Shown: positions 17,351 to 25,848 of the stretch, piece by piece | Layout of the letters: the number at the start of each line of letters is the position of its first letter | How positions within the stretch are numbered: position 1 is the stretch's first letter | Source: Natrinema gari JCM 14663 | GTDB lineage: Archaea > Halobacteriota > Halobacteria > Halobacteriales > Natrialbaceae | NCBI RefSeq assembly: GCF_000337175.1 | Contig: NZ_AOIJ01000060.1 | Span: 1 to 47,449 of the forward strand | Length of the DNA: 47,449 bases | Reading direction: 5' to 3' | Translations under genes and position numbers: made by a program | The notes under the pieces: generated by a model | The model's database searches: none | The model's input: only the letters and a program-made list of their open reading frames with translations | Told to the model about the DNA's origin: nothing

Positions 17351-17590
17351 AACCGAACTTTTGCGCTGCGGGCGCGGCGAAGCCGCGCCCTCGGCAAAAT
17401 CTCGAGAGAGCGAAGCTCTCTCGGACCTCGCGGGAGCTTCGCTCCCGCTTAGCTTCGATGAAAAGCACTCCTCTCTCCCCTACGGGTCGGTCGTCGGCCC
17501 GCTCGCTCGCGGTCGATATCGGGTGACGGCCTGCCCTCCCCCGGATCGCGGACTCCTCGCGTTGCTCGGACCCGCTCTCGGCCACTGTTC
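17351..17590 (+). repeat. Hairpin-rich 3' intergenic repeat, copy B
   Basis: Starts immediately after the tfs TAG with AACCGAACTTTTGCGCTGCG and follows copy A (8239-8640) through the same ordered blocks, but is shorter. Inverted repeats include GGGCGCGGCGAAGCCGCGCCC, GAGAGAGCGAAGCTCTCTC and GCGGGAGCTTCGCTCCCGC. No coding potential was seen. Confidence 0.75.
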
Positions 17591-17629
17591 TCTCGAGTTA
17601 AACGCGTGAATTAAGTAAAGAGAACCGCC

Positions 17630-18430
17630 CTATTCGTTGCGAGCGATCGTCAGATAGCCGGTGTGACCGACGGGCGCGGTCGTGGGTCGCGAGCCCCGGT
17701 CGTCGAACTGCATCTCGCGTTGGATCGTCTCGCGAGTCGTGACGTGTTCGAGGCCGACATCGCGGGCCGTCCGTGCGACCTCGCGGGTCGACTCGATGAA
17801 GGGGCTGTAGACCGCGACGAACCCGCCGTCGACCAAGAGAGCCGGCGCGTGTTCGACCATCGCGGGCGCGTCGGCCGTATCGAGCGTGAGGACGTCGAAC
17901 GACGACGGCTCGAGGGCGTCGACCTCGTCGGTCACGTCGCCGGTTCGGACGTCGACGGCGTCGGCGACGCCGCCCAGCGCCATGTTTTCGCGGGCCACGT
18001 CGGCGAACTCGGCGTCCTGCTCGTAGGTCACGACCTCGGCCCCGGCCCGGGCCATCATGGCCGCGAGGACGCCGGTTCCGGTGCCAGCGTCGAGGACTCG
18101 ATCGCCGCCCGCGATGCCGGTCTCGCCGATGACGAGCCCGATGTCGCGGGGCACCATCGGCGCGCCGGTCCGCTCGAAGTGATGGAAGAGGTCCGGACCG
18201 CGCAGCCGGCGCACCTGGAACTCGTCGCCCAGATGCGTTTCGATGGTATCGCCCGACTGAACGTCCGTGGGGACCTCGAGCACGCCGAGATCGGTTCCCT
18301 GTTCGCCGCCGGGTTCGACGAGATACTCGCGGTCGCCGCGAACGAGCAGCACCGGGACACGGTCGCTCTCGCCCTCGGTCCCGGCGTCCGCGCTGTCGTC
18401 TTCGATATCGTCGCCGCTCACGCGAGTCAC
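17630..18430 (-). CDS. tRNA (adenine-N1)-methyltransferase TrmI-like
   Basis: A 266-residue SAM-dependent methyltransferase of the archaeal TrmI group, which makes m1A in the tRNA T-loop. The N-terminal region has a small beta domain ([21 protein letters not shown]), then [20 protein letters not shown], which is typical of TrmI, and the SAM motif [16 protein letters not shown] with the acidic VVTYEQD strand. The start is GTG at 18430, overlapping the nac stop as GTGA; a GTG three codons later (18421) is an alternative. It is the second gene of a nac-trmI operon. Translated sequence further upstream is nac read in the wrong frame. Confidence 0.85.
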   Translation of the reverse strand: MTRVSGDDIEDDSADAGTEGESDRVPVLLVRGDREYLVEPGGEQGTDLGVLEVPTDVQSGDTIETHLGDEFQVRRLRGPDLFHHFERTGAPMVPRDIGLVIGETGIAGGDRVLDAGTGTGVLAAMMARAGAEVVTYEQDAEFADVARENMALGGVADAVDVRTGDVTDEVDALEPSSFDVLTLDTADAPAMVEHAPALLVDGGFVAVYSPFIESTREVARTARDVGLEHVTTRETIQREMQFDDRGSRPTTAPVGHTGYLTIARNE

Positions 18431-18819
18431 TCGAGGGACTCGATCGCCGCGGCGAGGTCGCCGCCGTTGTCCTCGAGGGCCGCGCGGGCCTCGTCCTCGC
18501 TGACGCCGGCGCGCGTCGCGACGAGGTCGATGTCGTCGTCGGGGATCGACGAGCCGGCGTCGGCGTCGTCCGTACCGCCGCTGTCGTCGGCCGAGCCGGA
18601 CTCGACCTTCGCGGGCGAGCCGATGACCTGGTAGGTCTCCTGACCGCGGGCATCCATCTTCGTGACTTCGGCGTCGTCGAAGACGAGGTCGTGCTCGTCG
18701 GTCCGGATAATGACTTCCTCGGCGTCGATGTCCTCGACGTCGATGCCCATCTGTTCCATCATCTGTTCCATCTTGCGCGGGTTGAGCCCGCCGCCGCCTC
18801 CTCCGAACATACTCGACAC
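18427..18819 (-). CDS. nac: Nascent polypeptide-associated complex protein
   Basis: Ribosome-associated chaperone that shields nascent chains. The 130-residue protein begins [20 protein letters not shown] (after an optional MSS), as in archaeal NAC, then has the NAC domain ([31 protein letters not shown]), an acidic linker and a C-terminal UBA domain ([19 protein letters not shown]). Both ATG 18819 and ATG 18810 are possible starts. The downstream trmI gene overlaps its stop codon, indicating translational coupling. Confidence 0.93.
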   Translation of the reverse strand: MSSMFGGGGGGLNPRKMEQMMEQMGIDVEDIDAEEVIIRTDEHDLVFDDAEVTKMDARGQETYQVIGSPAKVESGSADDSGGTDDADAGSSIPDDDIDLVATRAGVSEDEARAALEDNGGDLAAAIESLE

Positions 18820-18943
18820 GTGGCCACGGGTGACCTTTTAGTTTGTCGTTCGCTCGAGGGTGGGTGGACGAACTTCCGTCCGTCAGTGTCGGCGCGACCG
18901 CAGGCCGATTCGGTCGCACCGCCAATCGGTACAGCAGCCCGTC

Positions 18944-19801
18944 TCAGGCGTCGTCCGTTCGCGAGTAGTCCGGATCGAACAACTGTGCCGACGTCGGTTC
19001 GGGATCGCCCTCGGTGAGGTTGTACGCGGAGAAGTCCTCGACGCCGGCCTCGCGGAGGAAGTCCTCGTCGTAGACGCGGTTCCCGGTGAACGCGGCTGGG
19101 TCGCGGGCCAGGATCTCGAGGACCGTGTCCGAGACGATGTCGGGCGTGCGCCAGTCGTCTTCGGTCCCCATCTCGAAGTACCGGGTCGCGCGCGTGTCGA
19201 TCGCGGTGACCGGCCAGAAGGTGTTACAGCCGATCTCGTCGGCCGCCAGTTCCTGGGCCATCGACAGCGTCACGAACGACATGCCCATCTTCGACCAGGA
19301 GTAGGCGGCCGATCCCGGGGCGCGATCGAGTTCGACCGGCGGCGCGTTCGTCAGGATCCAGGCGTCTTCCTCGACACCCTTGAGGTGGTCGATGAACGCC
19401 CGCGAGACGAGATAGGTGCCACGCACGTTGACCTCGTTCAGGAGGTCGTAGCGACTCGCCGGCAGGTCCTCGACCGCTCCCATCTGGATGGCCGAGGCGT
19501 TGTTGATCACGATGTTGATCTCGCCCATCTCGTCGATCGCCTCCTCGACGGCCGCCTCGACGGCGTCCTCGTCGCGTACGTCCAACTGGATCGCGTGCGT
19601 CTCGACGCCCTTCTCGGCGCACTCCTCGGCGGTCTTGTGGATCGTCCCCTCGAGGTCCGAGTCCGAGTCGTCGACGGTCTTGCCCGTCGAAACGATGTCA
19701 CAGCCCTGCTCGGCGAGCGCGAGTGCGAGTTGCTTCCCGATTCCGCGCGTGGTACCCGTTATAAATGCGGCCTGCCCGCTCAGATCTGGTTGCTGCGGCA
19801 T
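18944..19801 (-). CDS. Short-chain dehydrogenase/reductase
   Basis: A 285-residue NAD(P)-dependent oxidoreductase of the SDR superfamily. The cofactor motif is TGTTRGIG (TGxxxGIG), with INNAS in the middle and the catalytic pair Tyr/Lys in AAYSWSKMGMS. The region that normally supplies the catalytic Ser reads ILTNAPPVELDR; in the similar HSDL2-like group this is ISPP, so Ser may be replaced by Ala. ATG 19801 is chosen over ATG 19816 because a TATA-like ACTATTAGGG lies 28-36 bp upstream of it. It is divergent from the HD-domain gene. The substrate is unknown, possibly an acyl or hydroxy-acyl compound. Confidence 0.85.
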   Translation of the reverse strand: MPQQPDLSGQAAFITGTTRGIGKQLALALAEQGCDIVSTGKTVDDSDSDLEGTIHKTAEECAEKGVETHAIQLDVRDEDAVEAAVEEAIDEMGEINIVINNASAIQMGAVEDLPASRYDLLNEVNVRGTYLVSRAFIDHLKGVEEDAWILTNAPPVELDRAPGSAAYSWSKMGMSFVTLSMAQELAADEIGCNTFWPVTAIDTRATRYFEMGTEDDWRTPDIVSDTVLEILARDPAAFTGNRVYDEDFLREAGVEDFSAYNLTEGDPEPTSAQLFDPDYSRTDDA

Positions 19802-19899
19802 TCGTGATCTAGACACAATCCCCCATCCCTAATAGTCCATTCAAACTCCCGGACTGACGATCGACGTTTTCAATCCCCGCCGGTGCGTGGGCGAGCGTA

Positions 19900-20514
19900 A
19901 TGGCCGACGAACTCGATGCCTTACTCGAGGCCCTCGAACTGAAAGACGAGCGCCGGACCGGATGGGTCCTCCGCGGGATCGACTCCCCGGAGTCGGTCGC
20001 AGCCCACACGTGGGGCGTGGCGACGCTGTGTCTGTGCTACGCCGACCGGGTCGACGATGTCGACCGGGACCGCGCGGTATCGATGGCGCTGGTCCACGAC
20101 CTCGGTGAGGCGCGGACGGGCGACGTTGCGACGCGTGCCGAAGACGGTACCCAGCGGGTCGACGGCGAGGAGAAAGTCGCCCGCGAGCGCGACGCGATCA
20201 CGGACCTGCTCGAGCCGTTCGACCACGACGACGAGTTCCGATCGCTCTGGAATGCATACGAGGCTCGGGAGACTCCGACAGCGCGGTTCGTCAAGGACAT
20301 GGACCTGATCGACAACTGTCTGCAGGCGCTCAAATACGAGCGCGAGCACCGGTATGACGAGACCGAGCGCAACGAGGCGTTCGACGAGTACGAGAACCTC
20401 GACGAGTTCTTCGCGACGGCCGCGCCCCGGCTTCGAACGCCGGTCGGCGAACGGCTGTTCGAGGCGGTCAAGACACGATACGAGTGTGAGATCGGGCGGG
20501 CGTGTCAGCTGTAG
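19900..20514 (+). CDS. HD domain protein, YfbR/HDDC2-like nucleotidase
   Basis: A 204-residue metal-dependent phosphohydrolase. HD motifs are His36 in SPESVAAHTWGVA, His66-Asp67 in LVHDLGEARTGD (with Glu70) and a later Asp in VKDMDLIDNCLQAL. The order and the E-H-x-W pattern match 5'-deoxynucleotidases of the YfbR/HDDC2 group, which remove phosphate from deoxynucleoside monophosphates. ATG 19900 fits the family start. It converges with the PUA gene, with only 12 bp between the stops. Confidence 0.83.
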   Translation: MADELDALLEALELKDERRTGWVLRGIDSPESVAAHTWGVATLCLCYADRVDDVDRDRAVSMALVHDLGEARTGDVATRAEDGTQRVDGEEKVARERDAITDLLEPFDHDDEFRSLWNAYEARETPTARFVKDMDLIDNCLQALKYEREHRYDETERNEAFDEYENLDEFFATAAPRLRTPVGERLFEAVKTRYECEIGRACQL

Positions 20515-20526
20515 CAGTCCCGTGAA

Positions 20527-21015
20527 TCACGTTTCCGCTGGCGCGCCCTCGCGGACGTTTACTGCCATCCCCGTCTCGAAGTCCCGGATCGCATCGGCGT
20601 CGAGCCGTGCCGTCCCGACCGCGAGCAACTCGCCGCGCTCGTGGACGACCAGTACCTCGTCGCCCGGCCGTATTTCGTCGCCGACCGCGAGGACGAACTT
20701 CGTGAACACGTTTTTCTCGTCGCGGACGAAGGGCTCGCTCTCGTCGTCGACGACGACGCGGTAGGCGGGCTCGGCGAGTGCGTCGTCGAGTCGGCGACCG
20801 CCCTCGAGGCCCAGCGTGAATCGGCCGTCGGTGCCAAAGGAAACGATCCGGCCGTCGTCGGCGTGGATCTGCTGTGGGCGGCCCGACGATGTCCGTTTGA
20901 CCGTCAGCGATTCGGCGGGCGGGAACAGCGCCGTGCCCGCGCCCGCCCCGAACTGGTAGTCCGCGATCGTTCGGAGCTGGGGCAGTCCCGCGCTCCCGTC
21001 TGGTGACTCGCTCAT
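20527..21015 (-). CDS. PUA domain protein, archaeosine-pathway-like
   Basis: A 162-residue protein with a C-terminal PUA RNA-binding domain (about residues 80-155: RRLDDALAEPAYRVVVDD, VFTKFVLAVGDEIRPGDEVLVV, LLAVGTARL). The front part (LPQLRTIADYQFGAGAGTALF, ESLTVKRTSSGRPQQI) resembles the domain that precedes PUA in archaeal tRNA-guanine transglycosylase and ArcS, so a tRNA-binding role is likely. No catalytic domain is present. ATG 21015 is chosen because the upstream in-frame sequence is Arg-rich and non-coding. Confidence 0.75.
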   Translation of the reverse strand: MSESPDGSAGLPQLRTIADYQFGAGAGTALFPPAESLTVKRTSSGRPQQIHADDGRIVSFGTDGRFTLGLEGGRRLDDALAEPAYRVVVDDESEPFVRDEKNVFTKFVLAVGDEIRPGDEVLVVHERGELLAVGTARLDADAIRDFETGMAVNVREGAPAET

Positions 21016-21207
21016 TGACCGGGCTTCGAGGCGGCGGGTCGAAAGCCCTTCGACCTGACTGTGTGGGCCGCTTTCGGCGTCCCCGCGGTGGGGTCCCGTC
21101 GGTGCCCGTGCACGGCGGTCCCGCCGGCCGACCCGTCGAATAACGGCCACCGAACCAGGAGAGAATGGTGACGCTTATACTATCCGATACGGTACGTCCG
21201 CTATCGC

Positions 21208-21396
21208 ATGGACGTCACGCAAATCGGGCTCGGGGCCGCCCTGCTCGTCATCGGTTCCTTGACGCTCGCCGGCCCCGCCACGCTCGTCACGGGGCCGTTC
21301 GTCTATCTCTTGACGGGCGCGACCCTGCTCGTCACGGCGTACGCACTGGTGATCGGCCTCTGGCAGCGCCGGCCACCGTACTCGAGTGCTCGGTGA
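21208..21396 (+). CDS. Small two-helix membrane protein
   Basis: A 62-residue hydrophobic protein. Two membrane segments are evident, about residues 5-25 (IGLGAALLVIGSLTLAGPAT) and 30-50 (VYLLTGATLLVTAYALVIG), with a short basic C-terminus (WQRRPPYSSAR). No recognised family. ATG 21208 lies about 25-30 bp after the AT-rich ACGCTTATACTATCC, a plausible TATA region, which supports a real leaderless gene. Confidence 0.6.
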   Translation: MDVTQIGLGAALLVIGSLTLAGPATLVTGPFVYLLTGATLLVTAYALVIGLWQRRPPYSSAR

Positions 21397-21534
21397 CTCG
21401 GCGTCCACCGCCCGATATACGGGTCGGGAGCCGCTCTCTCACTCGTCGTTCAAGTCGACCTGTCAGCCCGCCGTTCGCCGCCGTCATCCCCGCTGCCGGG
21501 GGTCAGTCGATGGCGATCGACAGCCGCGGCGGCC

Positions 21535-22032
21535 TCAGAGCAGGAACGTCTCGTGGCGATCGCCGAGGTCGAGGAACGAATCGGCGGCCTCGATGAGTTC
21601 CTCAGCTGTCGAGGACTCGAAGGCCATGACTTCCACGCGGACGCCCTCGTGGCGCAGGTGCGAGCACAGCCGCGAGAAGTCGCCGTCGCCCGTACAGAGG
21701 ACGATCGTGTCCACGTGATTCGCGAGCGTGACCGCGTCCAGGCTCATTCCGACGTCCCAGTCGGCCTTCTTGGAGCCGTCCGCGAAGGTCTTGATAGCCT
21801 TGATCTTCGGCTCGAAACCGATGTCGATCAGCGCCTCGAAGAAGCTCTCCTCCTCCGGCGAGTCGGCGCGGATGACGTAGGCGATCGCGCGCGTGAGTTG
21901 CCGGTCCTGAACGGCCTTCTCGAGCAGCGCGGAGTAGTCGATATTCCGGCTGTGTAAGCTTTGTGCGGTGTGATAGAGGTTCTGCGCGTCGACGAGGACG
22001 GCGACGCGCTGACCGGGATGAATTTCAGTCAT
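21535..22032 (-). CDS. NYN domain (LabA-like PIN) protein
   Basis: A 165-residue protein of the NYN/PIN nuclease fold. Conserved acidic residues are Asp15 in VAVLVDAQNLYHT, the central Asp of KKADWDVGMSLDAV and the pair in LCTGDGDFSRLCSHL. Together these form the metal site expected for an RNase. The C-terminal strand VEVMAFESSTAEELIEAAD is typical of the LabA/YacP group. ATG 22032 gives the usual length. It lies downstream of htpX in the same direction with a 74 bp gap. Its targets are unknown. Confidence 0.85.
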   Translation of the reverse strand: MTEIHPGQRVAVLVDAQNLYHTAQSLHSRNIDYSALLEKAVQDRQLTRAIAYVIRADSPEEESFFEALIDIGFEPKIKAIKTFADGSKKADWDVGMSLDAVTLANHVDTIVLCTGDGDFSRLCSHLRHEGVRVEVMAFESSTAEELIEAADSFLDLGDRHETFLL

Positions 22033-22106
22033 ATACTAGCATGTCGCGGGCGACCATAAAAAATCGCGGCGTTCGATCCTCCGAGACCCGCCCCGGGGGG
22101 CGGCGC

Positions 22107-22931
22107 TTAGCTTCGGAGTTTCCGAATGCGCTTTTCCGTCGGCGGGTGCGTCGCGAACAGCGTCTGCAGGAGTCCTTTCTCCGAATTGAAGATACACAGC
22201 GCGCTTACGCTGTCATCGACCTGTGATTCGCGACCCTCCGCACCCTGTGAAATCTTCTCGAGGGCGCGGGCTAGCGGGTCGCCGCTGCCGATGTACTGGC
22301 GGGCGTCCTCATCGGCGACGTACTCGCGGTACCGCGAGATGGCCAGCACGAAGACCATCACAAGCATCTGCGCGATGTTCGAGATGATCATGCCGACGAT
22401 GAAACTCCCGACGTTGCGCTCGCCGCCCATCATGTAGACCATGTAGGCGACCCAGCCGACCATCATGGCGATGGAACTGCCCAACACCATGGCGACGACG
22501 TCGCGGTTTTTGATGTGGGCGAGTTCGTGGGCGATCACGCCCTCGAGTTCGTCGCGCTGGAGGAGGCGGATGAGTTCCGTCGAGACGACGACGACGCCGT
22601 TACCTTTCCGACCGGTCGCGAAGGCGTTGGGGACGCCCATATCCATGACCATCAGTTTGGGCTTTTTGATGCCCATATCCCGACAGAGCGAGTCAACTGT
22701 CCGATGGATATCCTGATACTGGCCGTCTTCGGGCATCGGTTCGGCCCGTCTGGTCGCGGACCACGTCCCGATCTTGTACTGGATGACCGGCAACACGAGC
22801 AGTCCCAGGAGAACGAAGGGCCACGCACCGAAGCCGAACATCGCCAGGCCGAAGGCTCCGACGAGCATGTAGAACGCGAACAGGATCGAGCCGACGACCG
22901 CCATTCGCACTTTCAATCCGAAATCCGTCAT
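22107..22931 (-). CDS. htpX: Protease HtpX homologue
   Basis: Membrane zinc metalloprotease for quality control of membrane proteins. The 274-residue protein has two N-terminal membrane segments (about 8-30 and 37-52), the zinc motif HELAH at 135-139 in GVIAHELAHIKNRD, two further membrane segments (about 145-170 and 178-200), and the third ligand Glu in RYREYVADEDA. The C-terminus has FATHPPTEKRIRKL, the M48 signature. ATG 22931 is preceded by AATTTAT about 26-31 bp upstream, a suitable TATA element. This is the third M48 locus in the window. Confidence 0.92.
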   Translation of the reverse strand: MTDFGLKVRMAVVGSILFAFYMLVGAFGLAMFGFGAWPFVLLGLLVLPVIQYKIGTWSATRRAEPMPEDGQYQDIHRTVDSLCRDMGIKKPKLMVMDMGVPNAFATGRKGNGVVVVSTELIRLLQRDELEGVIAHELAHIKNRDVVAMVLGSSIAMMVGWVAYMVYMMGGERNVGSFIVGMIISNIAQMLVMVFVLAISRYREYVADEDARQYIGSGDPLARALEKISQGAEGRESQVDDSVSALCIFNSEKGLLQTLFATHPPTEKRIRKLRS

Positions 22932-23056
22932 GGGTGACTATAAGTAACGACTCGGGATAAATTACGCGGACTCGGATTGTCAGCCCCACCACATGATCGG
23001 GGACCGATCGGAGCAAAGACACAACTAATAAGTCGGATTAGGCCAGTCACCCGTAC
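22932..23056. promoter_or_regulatory. Divergent promoter region htpX / dap leader
   Basis: On the minus strand AATTTAT (about 22957-22963) serves htpX. On the plus strand ACTAATAAGT (23024-23033) is a TATA-like box that would start transcription near 23053-23057, more than 200 nt before dapA. That predicts an unusually long leader for a haloarchaeal operon. Confidence 0.4.
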
Positions 23057-23137
23057 ATGCGCCTCGCCGCTCACCCGACCGCCGGTTCCGTCGTGAGCGG
23101 CATCCGCCCTCGTTTTCCCAAACGTAAACGTGCGTAG
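23057..23137 (+). CDS. Candidate leader peptide upstream of dapA (26 aa)
   Basis: ATG 23057 to TAG 23135-23137 encodes 26 residues ending RPRFPKRKRA, with two AAA lysine codons and several arginine codons near the end. Lysine is rare in haloarchaeal proteins. A TATA-like box lies about 28 bp upstream of the ATG, the position expected for a leaderless transcript. Just after the stop are overlapping, mutually exclusive hairpins (23146-23171). The position before the lysine genes suggests attenuation-type control. No homologue comparison was possible, so it could be chance. Confidence 0.3.
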   Translation: MRLAAHPTAGSVVSGIRPRFPKRKRA

Positions 23138-23145
23138 GTGTGCTC

Positions 23146-23171
23146 GTTGCGGGCTGGCAACCCGTTTCGGG
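23146..23171 (+). promoter_or_regulatory. Overlapping alternative hairpins in the dapA leader
   Basis: GTTGC (23146-23150) pairs with GCAAC (23157-23161). CGGG (23150-23153) can instead pair with CCCG (23161-23164), and that CCCG can instead pair with CGGG (23168-23171). The three stems exclude each other, as in an attenuator. Stems are short (4-5 bp) and no T-run follows, so the evidence is weak. Confidence 0.3.
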
Positions 23172-23273
23172 GACGATTCGACCGCGCACGATCGATTCCA
23201 GTAACTACCCACCGATCGGAACCGAGACACCGCCGATCGTGGTGGCGACGCGACCCAAGAGACCACACGACAC

Positions 23274-24200
23274 ATGAGTTCAACTATCGACCTTTCGGGC
23301 GTCTTTCCGGCAATGTGTACGCCCTTCGACGATGCGGAGCGAATCGACTTCGAAACACTGCAGACCGATGCCCAGCGCCTCGAGGCCGCGGGCGTCGACG
23401 GACTGGTTCCCGTCGGCTCGACCGGCGAGTCGGCGACCCTGACCCACGACGAACACGTACAGGTCGTCGAGGCGGTCATCGAGGCCGTCGACGATGTCCC
23501 CGTCATCGCCGGGACGGGGTCGAACAACACGCGCGAGGCGCTCGAACTCTCCGAACGCGCCGCCGACGCGGGTGCCGACGGCTTGTTGCTCATCTCGCCG
23601 TACTACAACAAGCCCGAGCAACGCGGGCTACTCGAGCACTACCGAACGGTCGCGGACGCCGTCGACCTGCCACAGATCGTCTACAACGTGCCCTCGCGGA
23701 CGGGCCGGAACATCGAGCCCGACACCGTCGTCGAACTCGCGAGCCACGACAACATCGCGGGGTTCAAGGCTGCCAGCGGCGATCTGGGCCAGATCGGCGA
23801 GATCGCCGAGCGAACGGCCGACGAGGCGTTCGCCGTCCTCTCGGGCGACGACGCGCTCACCCTCCCGACGATCTCCGTCGGCGGAACCGGGACGATCAGC
23901 GTCGCGGCGAACATCGAACCCGAACGCACGTGCGCGATGGTCGGCGCGGCGCTCGACGGCGACTACGCCCGCGCTCGAGCGATCCACCACGAACTCGGGC
24001 CGCTCTTCCGCGAGCTCTTCGTCGAGACCAACCCGATCCCGGTCAAGGAAGCCATGCGAATCCGCGGCTATGGTCCCGCTCGCATGCGTTCGCCGCTCAC
24101 TCGACTGGCAGCGGAGCACCGCGCGGACCTCGAGGCGGTACTCGCCGATCTCGAGCGTGAGACGACGGGACTCGCCGACGCGGCGGAGGGTGACCGATGA
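23274..24200 (+). CDS. dapA: 4-hydroxy-tetrahydrodipicolinate synthase
   Basis: Condenses pyruvate with aspartate semialdehyde, the first committed step of diaminopimelate/lysine synthesis. The 308-residue TIM barrel has GSTGES (48-53), the catalytic Tyr138 in VYNVPSRTGRN and the Schiff-base Lys165 in IAGFKAASGD. Length is standard. The dapB ATG overlaps its stop by four bases (ATGA), so dapA, dapB and dapD are translationally coupled. It begins the lysine operon, with an unusual long leader upstream. Confidence 0.95.
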   Translation: MSSTIDLSGVFPAMCTPFDDAERIDFETLQTDAQRLEAAGVDGLVPVGSTGESATLTHDEHVQVVEAVIEAVDDVPVIAGTGSNNTREALELSERAADAGADGLLLISPYYNKPEQRGLLEHYRTVADAVDLPQIVYNVPSRTGRNIEPDTVVELASHDNIAGFKAASGDLGQIGEIAERTADEAFAVLSGDDALTLPTISVGGTGTISVAANIEPERTCAMVGAALDGDYARARAIHHELGPLFRELFVETNPIPVKEAMRIRGYGPARMRSPLTRLAAEHRADLEAVLADLERETTGLADAAEGDR

Positions 24201-24964
24201 CGACGCGAATCGGCGTCACCGGCGCGACCGGCCGCATGGGCCGGGAAGTGATCGCCGTGGCGACGGGCCGCGAGGACTGCGAGGTCGTCTTTGCCGTCAA
24301 CCGGGAGCCCGCCGGGGAGACCGTCGACGGCATCGAAGTCGAGCCCGCGGCCGAGTTCGAATCGCTGGTCGCCGATCGCGAGCCGACCGCCGTGATCGAC
24401 TTTACCGGGCCGGAGTCGGCCGCCGACTACGTCGCGGCCTGTGCCGACGCTGGCATCGCGTTCGTCACCGGGACGACCGGCTTCGACGACGAGGGCGACG
24501 AGGCGCTCGAGGCGGCCAGCGAGGACACCGCCGTCCTCCACGCGCCGAACTTCGCCCGCGGAGTCCAGGCGCTGGTCAACGTCGTCGGCGAGGCCGTCCG
24601 GAACCTGCCCGGCTACGACGTGGAACTCGTCGAAACCCACCACAACGCGAAGCGCGATGCCCCGAGCGGGACCGCCAACCGCCTGCTCGAGGAGATCGAG
24701 GCAAACGGCGACTTCGGCGGCCGCACGCACGGCCGCGAAGGCGAGGCCCCACGGGAGACGGGCGAGATCGGCGTCCACGCGCTGCGGGCGGGCGATATTA
24801 CGGGCGAACACGAGATCGTCCTCGCGGGCAACCACGAGGAGGTGCGGCTCACACACCGCGCCGAGGATCGCGGCGTCTTCGCCGCGGGCGCGGTCGACGC
24901 GGCGGTCTGGATCGCCGGACAGAAGGCAGGGTGGTACGACTTCGCAGACGTGATCAGCGAATGA
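24197..24964 (+). CDS. dapB: 4-hydroxy-tetrahydrodipicolinate reductase
   Basis: NAD(P)H-dependent reductase for the second diaminopimelate step. The 255-residue protein has the dinucleotide motif GVTGATGRMG at the N-terminus and the DapB catalytic signature ETHHNAKRDAPSGTA (about residues 143-157), with the paired histidines and the lysine. It overlaps dapA by four bases at its start and dapD by four bases at its end. Confidence 0.95.
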   Translation: MTTRIGVTGATGRMGREVIAVATGREDCEVVFAVNREPAGETVDGIEVEPAAEFESLVADREPTAVIDFTGPESAADYVAACADAGIAFVTGTTGFDDEGDEALEAASEDTAVLHAPNFARGVQALVNVVGEAVRNLPGYDVELVETHHNAKRDAPSGTANRLLEEIEANGDFGGRTHGREGEAPRETGEIGVHALRAGDITGEHEIVLAGNHEEVRLTHRAEDRGVFAAGAVDAAVWIAGQKAGWYDFADVISE

Positions 24965-25797
24965 GCGCACTCGAAACCGAAATCGGCGAACTGTGGGAGC
25001 GCAAGCAAAACGGCGATATCAGCGCCGAGAGCGCCGGTGAAGACGCGTACGCGACGCTCGAGGCCTTCCTCGACGCCCTCGAGTCCGGCGAGGTCCGCGC
25101 CGCCGAGAAACGGAGCGGCGAGTGGGAGGCAAACGAGTGGGTCAAACAGGGCATCCTGCTGAACTTCGGTCTTCGGGAAATCCAGCAGTACGACCACGGC
25201 GGAACCACGTACAACGACGTGCTGCCGCTTGCGGACGCGAGCGAGTACGGCGACCGCGGGAGCCGGAACACGCCCGACGGGACCGTCGTCCGACGGGGCG
25301 CTCACATCGGCTCGGACTGTATCATGATGAGCCCGTCGTTCGTCAACATCGGGGCCGCCGTCGGCGATGGCACGCTCGTCGACTCCTGTGACACGGTCGG
25401 CTCCTGTGCCCAGATCGGCGACAACGTCAAACTCGGCGCGAACACGCTCATCGGCGGCGTCTTAGAGCCGGTCGAGAACGCGCCGGTCATCGTCGAGGAC
25501 AACGTGTCGCTGGGCGCAGGCTGTCGGGTCACGAGCGGGTTCGTCGTCGGCGAGAACAGCGTCGTCGGCGAGAACACGCTCTTGACGCCCCGAATCCCCG
25601 TCTACGACCTCGTCGAGGAGGAAGTCCTGTACGGTGAACTGCCCGCCGATCGGCGCGCCTTTACCCGCTTCGTCGAGTCCTCGATCAGCGACCACGACCT
25701 CTTCGAGGGTGGCGCATACAAGCCCGCCGTCGTGGCGACCGACCTGGAAACGGAGACGCTCGAGGCGACCGAACGCGAGGACGCGCTGCGGGAGTAA
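24961..25797 (+). CDS. dapD: Tetrahydrodipicolinate N-succinyltransferase
   Basis: Transfers succinyl from succinyl-CoA to tetrahydrodipicolinate, the step that defines the succinylase branch. The 278-residue protein has an N-terminal helical part (1-95) and a left-handed beta-helix of hexapeptide repeats (about 115-215), with VNIGAAVGDGTLVDSCDTVG, AQIGDNVKLGANTLIGG and VIVEDNVSLGAGCRVT. ATG 24961 overlaps the dapB stop (ATGA), which fixes the start, although the frame stays open far upstream through dapA and dapB. An opposite-strand gene follows, separating it from lysA. Confidence 0.93.
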   Translation: MSALETEIGELWERKQNGDISAESAGEDAYATLEAFLDALESGEVRAAEKRSGEWEANEWVKQGILLNFGLREIQQYDHGGTTYNDVLPLADASEYGDRGSRNTPDGTVVRRGAHIGSDCIMMSPSFVNIGAAVGDGTLVDSCDTVGSCAQIGDNVKLGANTLIGGVLEPVENAPVIVEDNVSLGAGCRVTSGFVVGENSVVGENTLLTPRIPVYDLVEEEVLYGELPADRRAFTRFVESSISDHDLFEGGAYKPAVVATDLETETLEATEREDALRE

Positions 25798-25848
25798 TCG
25801 TCCATCCGGATTCCGCTGCTCCGCGCGGGGTGGCGTAACCGGTCCGCG

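Noticed and set aside
23141-23240. Possible tRNA or riboswitch before dapA
   Set aside because: No cloverleaf with TTC-loop and acceptor pairing could be drawn, and no known archaeal lysine riboswitch features were seen; only short alternative hairpins remain.
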